From: JANRKG01 sp033763635
GTDB taxonomy: Bacteria > Cyanobacteriota > Cyanobacteriia > GCF-001939115
Length of the DNA: 28,575 nucleotides
NCBI GenBank assembly: GCA_033763635.1
Contig: JANRKG010000354.1
Coordinates: forward strand, 1 to 28,575
Direction of reading: 5' to 3'
Positions within the stretch are counted from its first letter, which is position 1; the number at the start of each line of letters is the position of its first letter. A program made the translations under genes and the position numbers. Of this stretch, positions 15,604-24,525 are shown one piece after another. The notes under the pieces were generated by a model, which did not search any database, was not told the origin of the DNA, and saw only the letters and a list, made by a program, of their open reading frames with translations.

Positions 15604-17373
15604 TCAAGTGCCCTTCTGCGCCTCAGTTAACCATTCGATGATCCCGTCTGCCAGGACGATCGCCAGTCGTTGCTGCTCCTGAGGGTTCATAATCCACTCA
15701 ATCTCAAACGGATTAATCATAAATCCCAACTCCAACAACACAGACGGGGCAACGGTTGGGCGGGTCAGAGCCAGATTATTCCAGTAAACCCCGTAGGACG
15801 GGCGTTTCAGTTCCGTGACCAGATAGTTATGCAGGAAGATCGCCAGACGATGGGACTGGGGGTTGTACCAGAAGGTACTGACCCCTTGAGTTGCCAAAGC
15901 ATCTCCTGAATCGGGAAGCGCGTTGTAGTGGAGACTCAGGACGATCGTCGGCTCTTTCTGGTTGATCTGAGCGATGCGATCGGCGAGAGGCAGGTCAACA
16001 TCGGTTTCCCGCGTCAGGTACACGGTTACTCCCCTTTTGACCAATTCATCCCGCAGGAGTTTTGTCACGGTTAGAGCAACATCTTTTTCCGGATAGCCAT
16101 TCGGCCCCCTTGCTCCCAAGTCCTCTGGTCCGCCATGTCCCACATCCAACAAAACACTGATTCCTTTTAGGGAAGAACCTTTGGCACGTATCGGAGGGTG
16201 CCGGAGGGCAAGAATCAGATTCGGGCCTTCATAGCGGAGACGATAGCCCCATTGCTGCTGGCCTTTGAGATGGAAAACATACTGAACCTGACCCGGTTGG
16301 GTCTGGTGCCAGTCCATGCGGGAGATCAACGGATTGTCATCCAACCGAATCGTGTCCGTTTGGGCCGTTGTGTTGTGGAGGGTCAGGGTGAAGGTCCGAT
16401 CACCCTGTTGAACGGTGATAGGAACTGGAACCTGGAGCGGAAACACAATTTCAGTCCACTCCCCCGCACGGCGAGCGCGGGCACTCCGAATCAGGGTTGT
16501 GGGGGGAACTGCATTGGGAATTGTGCGGGTTTCACTGCGCCGAATCCACGCACCATACTCCAATCGCAACCACTCTCCTTCTCGCCCTGTCACTGTGGCG
16601 CGGGTGCCCTGGGGTAAAGGGGTGAGACGGGAATAATCTGTACTCGGTCCCGTCCGGGCAACTCCAGTGGCAGCGATCACTTCTACCACCTCCAATTGAG
16701 CGGGGGATAAGACCTCAATCTGGGCGGGAACCGATTGGGCGATCGTTCCCTGAGCAGTCTTTAACTGAAACTCTGGTTGACCTAATCGACCGGGTTGGGT
16801 TGCGATCGTACACCCCCCATACTGCCCAGGATTGATGACCAAGGGGCTGCTTTCCTGTTGGGTCAGCACGGCAGCATTTGCCGGAAGTTGCACAGCGGGA
16901 GGTTGGGGCAAGAGGGGGAGGGTTGTGGTGCCCAGGTTGACCGATACTGTGGCATTTGCAGGGGCGATCGCACGAAAACAAATCGGTTCACCGGGAAGAC
17001 GGGCCAGATCGACGGAAGGGAAGAGAGAGTCGATCGCAAAGGCTAAATCGTTGGGGATCACCGGAGTCGTCGCCTTGCGAATCACGTTTAACTGTAATTC
17101 CTGGGTGCCATATCGTAAGGTGAAGCGGTTTTCGCCAATCCGTAAGGGTAGACTGGGGGCAAAATGTCCGCCGGGGCTGCGGCGAACCCCTTGACCGTTA
17201 ATTTGCACTTCGCCAGCAGCCGGGGCGGTTCCAATGAAGAAGATGCGATCGGCAGTGGTTTCATGGTTATTGGGGGGATAGACCACCATCAAGGGTTGTT
17301 CCGCCTTGGCAGAAGCCGTCACCATGAGTCCACTAACCGCTAAACCCAGTAATCTTTTCATCCGATTGCCCAT
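15604..17373 (-). CDS. N-acetylmuramoyl-L-alanine amidase (Amidase_3) with SH3-like domain
   Basis: 589 residues; an in-frame ATG at residue 5 (17361) is an alternative start. Residues 1-24 are a signal peptide ending SAKAEQ. Residues 25-225 are beta-rich Pro-rich segments, residues 229-286 a bacterial SH3-like domain (TGVARTGPSTDYSRLTPLPQ), and residues 300-395 an AMIN-like beta region. The catalytic zinc domain is residues 405-586: VLLDVGHGG (His413), YPEKD (Glu429), SLHYN (His482) and LLELGF (Glu548). All four expected active-site residues are present. It should cleave the amide bond between MurNAc and the stem peptide in the periplasm, as AmiC-type enzymes do in cell separation and septal pore formation. 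It lies 264 nt upstream of the Ser/Thr kinase on the same strand. Confidence 0.9.
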   Translation of the reverse strand: MGNRMKRLLGLAVSGLMVTASAKAEQPLMVVYPPNNHETTADRIFFIGTAPAAGEVQINGQGVRRSPGGHFAPSLPLRIGENRFTLRYGTQELQLNVIRKATTPVIPNDLAFAIDSLFPSVDLARLPGEPICFRAIAPANATVSVNLGTTTLPLLPQPPAVQLPANAAVLTQQESSPLVINPGQYGGCTIATQPGRLGQPEFQLKTAQGTIAQSVPAQIEVLSPAQLEVVEVIAATGVARTGPSTDYSRLTPLPQGTRATVTGREGEWLRLEYGAWIRRSETRTIPNAVPPTTLIRSARARRAGEWTEIVFPLQVPVPITVQQGDRTFTLTLHNTTAQTDTIRLDDNPLISRMDWHQTQPGQVQYVFHLKGQQQWGYRLRYEGPNLILALRHPPIRAKGSSLKGISVLLDVGHGGPEDLGARGPNGYPEKDVALTVTKLLRDELVKRGVTVYLTRETDVDLPLADRIAQINQKEPTIVLSLHYNALPDSGDALATQGVSTFWYNPQSHRLAIFLHNYLVTELKRPSYGVYWNNLALTRPTVAPSVLLELGFMINPFEIEWIMNPQEQQRLAIVLADGIIEWLTEAQKGT

Positions 17374-17604
17374 TTAGAAAATTGCCATCCTGCAAGTACA
17401 GTGGCGAGGTACACCTCATGATATTCGTTTCAGGTGAATCCATAAGCCGCATGATCGATCAGCCCAACCCAACCTATCTGACGATTCTTTGAAAAGGGTT
17501 CCAACCCAACCTTAATTAAGGATCAATTGTGCAATCCTCAGGAGCCAGTGCGATATGTCAGAATGAACGGGGTATCTCTCCAGTAGGTCAGTTCTGCATT
17601 CGTT

Positions 17605-19281
17605 ATGACTAAGTTTGTATTTGTCACAGGTGGGGTGGTCTCCAGTATCGGTAAGGGAATCGTAGCAGCTAGCCTGGGACGGTTACTCAAATCTCGCAAC
17701 TACTCCGTTTCAATTCTCAAGCTTGATCCCTATATCAACGTAGACCCTGGTACGATGAGTCCCTTCCAGCATGGGGAGGTTTTCGTGACCGAGGACGGGG
17801 CGGAAACTGACCTGGATCTAGGCCACTACGAACGCTTCACCGATACCTCCATGTCTCGCCTCAATAGCGTGACGACGGGTTCTATCTATCAAGCGGTCAT
17901 TAATAAGGAGCGGCGGGGAGATTACCAGGGAGGCACGGTTCAAGTAATTCCCCACATTACCAACGAAATTAAAGAACGGGTTTTGCGCGTTGCTCAAAAC
18001 ACCAATCCTGATGTCGTGATTACGGAGATTGGGGGCACCGTTGGGGACATTGAATCCCTGCCGTTCCTGGAAGCCATTCGCCAGTTCCGAAAAGAAGTCG
18101 GGCGGCGCAACGTCCTTTACATGCACGTCACCCTCCTGCCCTGGATTGCCTCTGCCGGGGAGATGAAGACCAAACCCACGCAGCACTCGGTTAAGGAGTT
18201 GAGATCGATCGGGATTCAGCCGGATATCCTGGTCTGTCGCTGCGATCGGCCCCTTCAACCAGGGTTAAAGGAAAAATTGTCTGGCTTTTGTGATGTCCCA
18301 GTCGAGTGTGTCATCACGGCTCAGGATGCCCGCAGTATTTATGAAGTTCCTTTAACGCTAGAGCGGGAGGGGTTAGCCCATCAAGCGCTCGACCTTCTCA
18401 ATCTTGAGCAACGCCAACCCAACCTCACTCAATGGCAAACCCTGGTCGATCGACTCTATGGCACAACCCGCACAATTGAGATTGCCGTTGTCGGTAAATA
18501 TGTTCGGCTCACAGATGCCTACCTTTCTGTAACAGAAGCCGTTCGCCATGCCGCAATCCTGAATGGAGCAGCCGTTAACCTGCGCTGGATCAACTCCGAA
18601 GATCTGGAATCAGATGATGCAGCACGCATTCTAGAGGGAGTGGATGGGATCATTGTCCCCGGTGGCTTTGGGATTCGTGGGGTGGATGGCAAGATTGCGG
18701 CGATTCGCTACGCACGAGAACAAAAAATCCCCTTCCTGGGTCTCTGTCTTGGCATGCAATGTTCGGTGATTGAGTGGGCCAGACACCTGGCAGGAATGGA
18801 GACCGCCAACAGCGCTGAATTTGATCCCCAGACTACCCATCCCGTAATCAACCTTCTGCCAGAGCAACAAGATGTGGTGGATTTGGGGGGAACCATGCGT
18901 TTGGGCCTCTACCCCTGTCGGTTGGCTCCAAATACCTTGGCATTCAGGCTTTATAACGAAGAAGTGATTTACGAACGGCACCGCCATCGGTACGAGTTTA
19001 ACAACGCTTACCGCAACCTATTCACGGATTCAGGATACATTGTGAGCGGCACTTCTCCCGATGGGCGCTTGGTCGAAATCATTGAGTTGTCCAACCATCC
19101 ATTCTTCATTGCCAGCCAGTTCCACCCCGAATTCCAATCGCGCCCCAGCCAGCCCCACCCGCTGTTCCGGGGGTTAGTTGAGGCAGCGATCGATCGGGCA
19201 ACTCAGGAGACGGATGGGGTGCTTCCCCATATAGAGCAAACAGATACCATGCTGTCCTTCACCTCTCCCATCGAAGTCTAG
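17605..19281 (+). CDS. pyrG: CTP synthase
   Basis: 558 residues, close to the usual 535-560. It makes CTP from UTP, ATP and glutamine in the cytosol. The N-terminal synthase domain (1-266) starts MTKFVFVTGGVVSSIGKG and includes the SIGKGIVAASLG nucleotide loop and KTKPTQHSVKELRS. The glutamine amidotransferase domain (about 290-535) has VPGGFGIRG, the nucleophile Cys381 in GLCLGMQ, and His507/Glu509 in SQFHPEF. All key residues are intact. The ATG at 17605 fits the invariant N-terminus. The 231-nt upstream gap contains the perfect palindrome CCTTAATTAAGG at 17510-17521. It is convergent with the methyltransferase-like gene, 33 nt away. Confidence 0.97.
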   Translation: MTKFVFVTGGVVSSIGKGIVAASLGRLLKSRNYSVSILKLDPYINVDPGTMSPFQHGEVFVTEDGAETDLDLGHYERFTDTSMSRLNSVTTGSIYQAVINKERRGDYQGGTVQVIPHITNEIKERVLRVAQNTNPDVVITEIGGTVGDIESLPFLEAIRQFRKEVGRRNVLYMHVTLLPWIASAGEMKTKPTQHSVKELRSIGIQPDILVCRCDRPLQPGLKEKLSGFCDVPVECVITAQDARSIYEVPLTLEREGLAHQALDLLNLEQRQPNLTQWQTLVDRLYGTTRTIEIAVVGKYVRLTDAYLSVTEAVRHAAILNGAAVNLRWINSEDLESDDAARILEGVDGIIVPGGFGIRGVDGKIAAIRYAREQKIPFLGLCLGMQCSVIEWARHLAGMETANSAEFDPQTTHPVINLLPEQQDVVDLGGTMRLGLYPCRLAPNTLAFRLYNEEVIYERHRHRYEFNNAYRNLFTDSGYIVSGTSPDGRLVEIIELSNHPFFIASQFHPEFQSRPSQPHPLFRGLVEAAIDRATQETDGVLPHIEQTDTMLSFTSPIEV

Positions 19282-19314
19282 GATTTATCCGGGGAACTTG
19301 ACGGGAGTTGTGAG

Positions 19315-20157
19315 TTAGCATCTCCCTTCAAACTGTTCCATCCGGTGGGTCACTTGCTGGGACTGTTGACTTCGGACACGGCCCACCCCTCCCTCGTAAT
19401 TACGAATTTTGCTATACCCTTCCACCAGCAGTTCTGGCAATCGGGGTTTGAGGGAAAATCCTTCGGTCAGCAAGTATTCCTGCCACATCCACAATAGGGC
19501 GCTTTCATCAGATCGCAACTTCAAATCGCAGCGCTTCAGCCACAATTCCTGAACAATTCGTTCTTCATACCAAATGTGGCAATACCCAAATTGGTTTCGT
19601 TCCAGAAAAAAGCTCAAGTCTTTGAGGTATTGCACGGGGAAAGGCGCACCATAGAAGTCCAGAAAACAGAAATCGTAGGTGCGATCGACCAGTTTTTGGT
19701 GAACGTCCCCCTGAATGATGTGGATCTTGGAACATTCAGCACGATCAGAAAACGTCTTTTCAAAAAACCTGATAACGCGCGGGTCAATCTCATACACATC
19801 AACCCGCTCTACCTCTGGTTTTGCCGCTGCACGGAGGGCATAATAGCCTAGCCCTAGCCCTGCGGTTGCTACTTTTCCCTGCGCTCGTTGCAGCGGCAAC
19901 CACATGGACTGAATTTCGGCAGGCTTCAAACTCATCCACTGCCAGTGTTCACGGTAAAGCACAGGCACCGGAAGAAAAGATTGCCGGGGATGGAGATTCA
20001 AAAAATCATGAAGATTATCTTTGGCAGAGAGGGGTTGCACAGACACCTCTAGCCCTGAGTTTTCGTAATGCCCCTGAAACCGATAGAAAGCCAATTCTTG
20101 CAGAAGATATTGGTAGCTGAATGGAGAAAAACCCTGAATAGTCTGATGGATTCGCAT
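19315..20157 (-). CDS. SAM-dependent methyltransferase-like (spermidine synthase fold) protein
   Basis: 280 residues from the ATG at 20157. A GTG at 20187 would add ten residues; neither has a convincing ribosome binding site. The middle of the protein is a Rossmann-type SAM-binding fold: GKVATAGLGLGYYALRAAA as motif I, VDVYEIDPRVIRFF with the acidic ribose-binding Glu, IIQGDVHQKL, and YDFCFLDFYGAP. The arrangement recalls spermidine synthase relatives. The N-terminal 90 residues have WQWMSLKPAEIQSMWLPLQ, and the C-terminal part is basic. The substrate cannot be told from sequence. It is divergent from dprA and convergent with pyrG. Confidence 0.65.
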   Translation of the reverse strand: MRIHQTIQGFSPFSYQYLLQELAFYRFQGHYENSGLEVSVQPLSAKDNLHDFLNLHPRQSFLPVPVLYREHWQWMSLKPAEIQSMWLPLQRAQGKVATAGLGLGYYALRAAAKPEVERVDVYEIDPRVIRFFEKTFSDRAECSKIHIIQGDVHQKLVDRTYDFCFLDFYGAPFPVQYLKDLSFFLERNQFGYCHIWYEERIVQELWLKRCDLKLRSDESALLWMWQEYLLTEGFSLKPRLPELLVEGYSKIRNYEGGVGRVRSQQSQQVTHRMEQFEGRC

Positions 20158-20361
20158 AACAATAGGAGCGAGTCGGGAGATGCACACCTCTAGAGAATAC
20201 TCAATATCTACCCTTGATGACTCTGATGTGCAGAATACTTACAGAAACACAGAACAACCGCCAAATTTCGTGAAGTTTTCTCCGATTGCCCGATGGAATT
20301 TGTCATCCGAATCCCGCAGGATGGAGGACGGAGGTTCAGGGCACGATCGCAGGAGAACAGT

Positions 20362-21483
20362 TTGCAGGAAGAACGACTATTTTGGTTGGCATGGTCCCAA
20401 ATCCCCGGTATTGGTTCCGTTTTATTAGGTCGATTACAGTACAAGTTTGGCAACCTCCAGACAGCCTGGACTGCCAGCCCTAATGAATTAGCGACTGTTG
20501 AAGGGATTGGGCCGCAAGTCCTGGAGGCCATTTGTAGTCAGCGCCTCCACACCCAACTGCAAGACCTTTGGCGACAACACCAGCAGAAAAATCCCACTTT
20601 CTGGACTCCTGCCGATTTAGCCTATCCCCGTCTGCTGCTCGAAATCCCCAGCTTCCCCACCATTTTGTACTACCGGGGGCAAGTAGAACCTTTGGAAAGC
20701 CAGAGCAATCCACCCACCGTAGCGATCGTCGGCACCCGCGCCCCCAGTGATTACGGCAAAAAATGGACTCGGATTCTAACAGAAGCCTTAGTCCGGCATG
20801 GATTTACGATCGTGTCTGGTCTGGCAGAAGGCATTGATACCGAAGCACACTGGAGTTGCCTAGAAGCGGGCGGGCGAACGATCGCCGTTTTAGGCACCGG
20901 GGTAGATGTGGTCTATCCCTGGCAAAACCGAAAGTTGTATCAACAAGTGATTCAACACGGGTTAGCAGTCAGTGAATATTCTGCCGGAACGAAACCCGAT
21001 CGCCTGCATTTTCCCCAACGAAACCGCATTATTGCCGGGTTAAGCCGTGCGGTGATTGTCATTGAAGCACCCTATAAATCCGGTGCCCTCATCACTGCCC
21101 ACTTAGCCAACGACTACGGGCGAGATGTGTATGCCCTTCCCGGTTCCCTTGACAATCCCCAGTCGGTTGGTTGCCTGGGATTACTTAACAAAGGTGCCCA
21201 CGTCATTCTGGGCGTAGACTCACTGCTGGAGTTATTAGGAAGTTTACCGAATTTGGACCCGATCCCCCTTCCCCAATCAACTCAGCTTTCCTTGCCAGAT
21301 CTTGATCCCGACTTGCAACAAGTTCTGAAACACGTCTCAGCAGAGCCAATTTTGTTGGATGCGATCGTCCAGCGATCGGGGATTCCTGCCCCGATTGTCT
21401 CCAGTACCTTGTTGCAATTGGAACTGGACGGTTGGGTGACGCAACTGCCAGGAATGCGATACGTCAGAGGAAGCGGGGGATGA
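20362..21483 (+). CDS. dprA: DNA-processing protein DprA
   Basis: 373 residues from the TTG at 20362, preferred because AGGAG lies 6 nt upstream (20351-20355) and the product then begins with the conserved LQEERLFWLAWSQIPGIG. An ATG at 20293 would add 23 residues. An N-terminal helix-hairpin-helix region (NELATVEGIGPQVL) precedes the Rossmann-like DprA core: VAIVGTRAPSDYGKKW, IVSGLAEGIDTEAH, LHFPQRNRIIAGLSR and SGALITAHLANDYGRDVYA. The C-terminal 50 residues fit the DprA winged helix. DprA loads RecA on incoming single-stranded DNA during natural transformation, so the gene fits competence. Its stop is one base from the stop of the convergent oxidoreductase gene. Confidence 0.92.
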   Translation: MQEERLFWLAWSQIPGIGSVLLGRLQYKFGNLQTAWTASPNELATVEGIGPQVLEAICSQRLHTQLQDLWRQHQQKNPTFWTPADLAYPRLLLEIPSFPTILYYRGQVEPLESQSNPPTVAIVGTRAPSDYGKKWTRILTEALVRHGFTIVSGLAEGIDTEAHWSCLEAGGRTIAVLGTGVDVVYPWQNRKLYQQVIQHGLAVSEYSAGTKPDRLHFPQRNRIIAGLSRAVIVIEAPYKSGALITAHLANDYGRDVYALPGSLDNPQSVGCLGLLNKGAHVILGVDSLLELLGSLPNLDPIPLPQSTQLSLPDLDPDLQQVLKHVSAEPILLDAIVQRSGIPAPIVSSTLLQLELDGWVTQLPGMRYVRGSGG

Positions 21484-21484
21484 A

Positions 21485-22606
21485 TTAAACTGTACCGTGC
21501 AGAAAATCATCCAGATCGGGCACATCAACCCAGGCTCCCGTGAGACTTGACTGGTGAGCCAAATCCATCAGTAATTGAGAATAAACCCCTTCTCGCAAAG
21601 ACGGAATTTCTACCTTGCCCTGCTGAATCCCATCCACCCACCGATTCACGATCCCCAATACAGGGGCAATGCGACCATCCATAAAAGTACGAGGAAAAGC
21701 GAGGCGATCGGGCACAGGAATTTCCGCCAGGGTTTTTCCCGCCTCACTGCCCAGCACTCGGAAGCCGTGAATGTAATCCTGCTGGTTGTCATTGCCCACA
21801 ATCAGGGTGCCCCGATCGCCATACACTTCCAGCCAGTGCCCCCGCCCCTGATACGTCACAGCACTCAGACAGATGTGGCAGGGAGTGCCATCCGCCAATT
21901 CCAATATCAGCAAACAGGTATCGTCTGCATCCACAGGTTTCATCTCCCTAGTGTGGGGATCGGGGCGGGCGGGAATGGTGGTACTCAGGCGGGCACAGAG
22001 GCGGTGGATGGGACCGAACAACCAGGCAATGTAATCGAAGGCATGGGAGCCGATCGCCCCCAACGCACCCCCCCCCTGGTGCTTCTGGGCGTACCAGTTC
22101 CAGTGCCGATTAGCATCTGCCCGACTTGACACCATCCAATCCACCTTGATCAATCGCTTCTGACCGACATACCCCTCCGCCAGTTGTTCCGCCAGCCATT
22201 GCCATGCGGGGACACAGCGAAATTCAAAGTTTAGGGTGACAATGCTGCCAGTCTGGTTTGCCAGGTGATAGAGATCCCTCGCTTCTTCTGCCTTCAGGGT
22301 CGTGGGTTTCTCTAGCAAAAGATGCTTTCCAGATTGCAACACGGCCTTCGCCATGTCGTAATGCAAAAACGGTGGAGTGGAAATGGCGAAAGCCTGAACA
22401 TCGGGGAGGGCAACGAGATCTTCGATGCTATCGTGGGCATGAGGAACTTCATAAGCCTGGGCGATCGCTCTGGCCTTCTCTAACTCCCGGTGGTAGATCG
22501 CGCGAATCTGCACCTTGGGATGCTCCAGCAAGGCGGGAATGTGTACCTTTTGCCCAAAGCCAGTGCCAACAACAGCGACTCCAACGGAAGAATCCATAGA
22601 ACTCAC
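21485..22606 (-). CDS. Gfo/Idh/MocA family oxidoreductase
   Basis: 373 residues from the GTG at 22606, which has AGGAG 6 nt upstream; the ATG three codons later is less well placed. The N-terminal Rossmann domain carries GVAVVGTGFGQKVHIPALL for NAD(P) binding and the family motif EKPTT (99-103). The C-terminal domain has the substrate-side signature GGGALGAIGSHAFDYIAWLFG (about 178-198), in which His188 is the usual catalytic-region residue. Members act on sugars, inositols or bilins; the substrate cannot be read here. It is not obviously biliverdin reductase, and no sugar operon surrounds it. It is convergent with dprA and divergent from the OmpA fusion gene at 22716. Confidence 0.88.
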   Translation of the reverse strand: MSSMDSSVGVAVVGTGFGQKVHIPALLEHPKVQIRAIYHRELEKARAIAQAYEVPHAHDSIEDLVALPDVQAFAISTPPFLHYDMAKAVLQSGKHLLLEKPTTLKAEEARDLYHLANQTGSIVTLNFEFRCVPAWQWLAEQLAEGYVGQKRLIKVDWMVSSRADANRHWNWYAQKHQGGGALGAIGSHAFDYIAWLFGPIHRLCARLSTTIPARPDPHTREMKPVDADDTCLLILELADGTPCHICLSAVTYQGRGHWLEVYGDRGTLIVGNDNQQDYIHGFRVLGSEAGKTLAEIPVPDRLAFPRTFMDGRIAPVLGIVNRWVDGIQQGKVEIPSLREGVYSQLLMDLAHQSSLTGAWVDVPDLDDFLHGTV

Positions 22607-22715
22607 AATTCACTCCTGGTCCAGCGATCGAGAACATTTTGGCAAATACCATCCTTGTGATCCAGAATAGCGGGATATCTATCGCTTTCAGCGACAAAAT
22701 TAGGGTTGAGGGTCG

Positions 22716-24287
22716 ATGAGTAAGAACAGCAATTTGGCTCTGGGTCTGGCACTGGTTATGACTGCCACAGTGGGTGGAGGGGGGGTATGGTTACTCAGTA
22801 AATCGGCTCCCAACCTGTTTACCTTGCCTGGGCAGCAATCCTCTGGAGGCAGCACTTCGACCCAATCCAACCAGATCCAGCAAATGACTCTGTTGGGAGA
22901 CACCTTTAGCGGCTACAGCACCTTTCGGAATCCTGCATTTCAGCAAGCCCTGAAGGAGGCAGGCATTCAACTGAGCTACGCGGATGAGTTCGATCAGGCG
23001 AAGCGGGCCGATCGCCTCAATCAAGGACAGGCCGATCTGATCGTGACCACCCTGGACCAGTTTTTGAAACAAAAGCCCAAGGGCAAGATTGTAGGCTTGA
23101 TCGATCGCACGGCTGGTGCCGATGCCGTTGTTCTCAATACCCGCAAGTACCGAAATTTACGATCCCTGCTGGACCTGAATCAACTGGTGCAGCAGGCACA
23201 AAAGCAGGGAAAACAACTCAGCATCGCCTTTGCGGGAGAAACCCCCAGCGAGTACCTTGCTCTCGTATTGGACACCAAATTTGAAGCCTTTAATCTCAAT
23301 CAATTCAATGTCATTAAAGTAACGGATGCTTCGGAAGCCTGGAAGTTGCTGCAATCGAAGCAAGACTTACCGATCGTCGTGATCTGGGAACCCTTTGTCA
23401 CCCAGGCCCGCCGTCAAGGGTACACGGTCGTCCTCTCCAGTCAGGATGCACCGGGGGCAATCGTGGATGTGTTGGTTGCAAGCGATCGGCTCATTCAGAA
23501 CCAACCCGCCAAAATCTCTCAGTTACTCGCAACCTACTATCGCCGCATTGATGCCAATGTGCGGGATGCCTCCCAGTTACAGAAACAAATTGCGGAGGAT
23601 GGCAAACTCTCTTCTGGAGATGCAGCGGCAGTCCTCCAAGGAATTGAATTTTTTACGGCTCTGGAAGCTCAACAATGGCTGAACGATGGCACCCTGAAAC
23701 GACGAATTGGGTCCACCGCAGCAGTGTTAACCCTTTCAGGACGGATGAACGCAGTTCCATCCAGCCCAGAAACCCTATACACCGGGCAATTTCTGGCGGA
23801 AGCTGCGAACAATACCCGGACCCTGGTTGATCTCGTCCGAGCAGACAATCCCGATCTCGCCAGCCGTTTAGAGGGAAAGAACAAAACGGCTCGATCGCAG
23901 CGGCAACTAACGGTCGCTCAGGTCAAAAAAGCTCAGGCGATCGGTAATCTCCAGGTCCGGGGGGAAGTGCAGTTCGGGACGGGCTCCGCAGACTTAACTC
24001 CGCAGGGCAATACAACTTTGGCAACGCTCGCCCAGGAAATTGGCGAATTTAATCCCCAAACGGTTGCGGTGCGGGTGATTGGGCATACTTCACGCACTGG
24101 CCCCGCTGATATCAACCAAAGCCTCAGCCAGCAACGCGCCCAGGTTGTTGTCAATGCCTTGCGTCGGCGCGGCTTGAGGCACAGCATCATTGCAGAGGGA
24201 AAGGGATTCAGCCAGCCCCTTCTAGGAGTTTCTCCTGCTGACTCCCGCAATCAGCGCACAGAAATTCGATTAGTCCGGATCAATTAG
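22716..24287 (+). CDS. Substrate-binding-protein/OmpA C-terminal domain fusion
   Basis: 523 residues. Residues 7-27 are a hydrophobic signal or anchor helix, followed by a Ser/Gly/Thr/Gln linker. Residues 57-340 read as a periplasmic binding-protein fold of the NMT1/SsuA type: FSGYSTFRNPAFQQALKEAG, QADLIVTTLDQFL, TPSEYLALVLDTKF and PIVVIWEPFVTQARRQGY. Residues 410-523 are an OmpA/MotB-like domain: GEVQFGTGSADLTPQGN, VIGHTSRTG, INQSLSQQRAQVVVNAL and QRTEIRLV. Arg474 of the LSxxRA motif is kept, but the Asp that normally follows GHT is Ser459, which may weaken diaminopimelate binding. Location in the periplasm, tethered to membrane or wall, is inferred. The ligand is unknown and no ABC transporter genes are adjacent. 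Confidence 0.8.
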   Translation: MSKNSNLALGLALVMTATVGGGGVWLLSKSAPNLFTLPGQQSSGGSTSTQSNQIQQMTLLGDTFSGYSTFRNPAFQQALKEAGIQLSYADEFDQAKRADRLNQGQADLIVTTLDQFLKQKPKGKIVGLIDRTAGADAVVLNTRKYRNLRSLLDLNQLVQQAQKQGKQLSIAFAGETPSEYLALVLDTKFEAFNLNQFNVIKVTDASEAWKLLQSKQDLPIVVIWEPFVTQARRQGYTVVLSSQDAPGAIVDVLVASDRLIQNQPAKISQLLATYYRRIDANVRDASQLQKQIAEDGKLSSGDAAAVLQGIEFFTALEAQQWLNDGTLKRRIGSTAAVLTLSGRMNAVPSSPETLYTGQFLAEAANNTRTLVDLVRADNPDLASRLEGKNKTARSQRQLTVAQVKKAQAIGNLQVRGEVQFGTGSADLTPQGNTTLATLAQEIGEFNPQTVAVRVIGHTSRTGPADINQSLSQQRAQVVVNALRRRGLRHSIIAEGKGFSQPLLGVSPADSRNQRTEIRLVRIN

Positions 24288-24319
24288 GGATTTCGGGAAA
24301 GGAGTTTACCTGTGGGTTG

Positions 24320-24394
24320 CCCTTCGACTTCGCTCAGGGTAAACCTTCGACTTCGCTCAGAGTACAGGTGCGGGTCGAACGAAGCCGAAACCAG
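24320..24394. repeat. Second cluster of palindromic interspersed repeats
   Basis: CCCTTCGACTTCGCTCAGGG-type unit (24320-24339), a near copy ACCTTCGACTTCGCTCAGAG (24343-24362), and GGTCGAACGAAGCCGAAACC (24373-24392). The last is the reverse complement of the first unit at 15-38, and the others match the unit at 44-69 in reverse. The order is thus inverted compared with the cluster at the window start, with one unit more. It lies just after the OmpA-fusion stop. Confidence 0.7.
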
Positions 24395-24525
24395 TCAGGA
24401 AATTAATTTCTGGAAATCTGCTTAATAGAATTAGGATTTAAATTTTAGAGTGACAGTCAAACTCACTACAGAATATCTGTCAAATTTGATAGTCTAGCTT
24501 AAATAGCTTTGTGGAAGTTGGAAGC

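Noticed and set aside
21485..22606. Biliverdin reductase (BvdR) for the Gfo/Idh/MocA gene
   Set aside because: Same fold family, but the GGGALGAIGSHAFD sugar-dehydrogenase-type signature and lack of bilin genes nearby do not support it.
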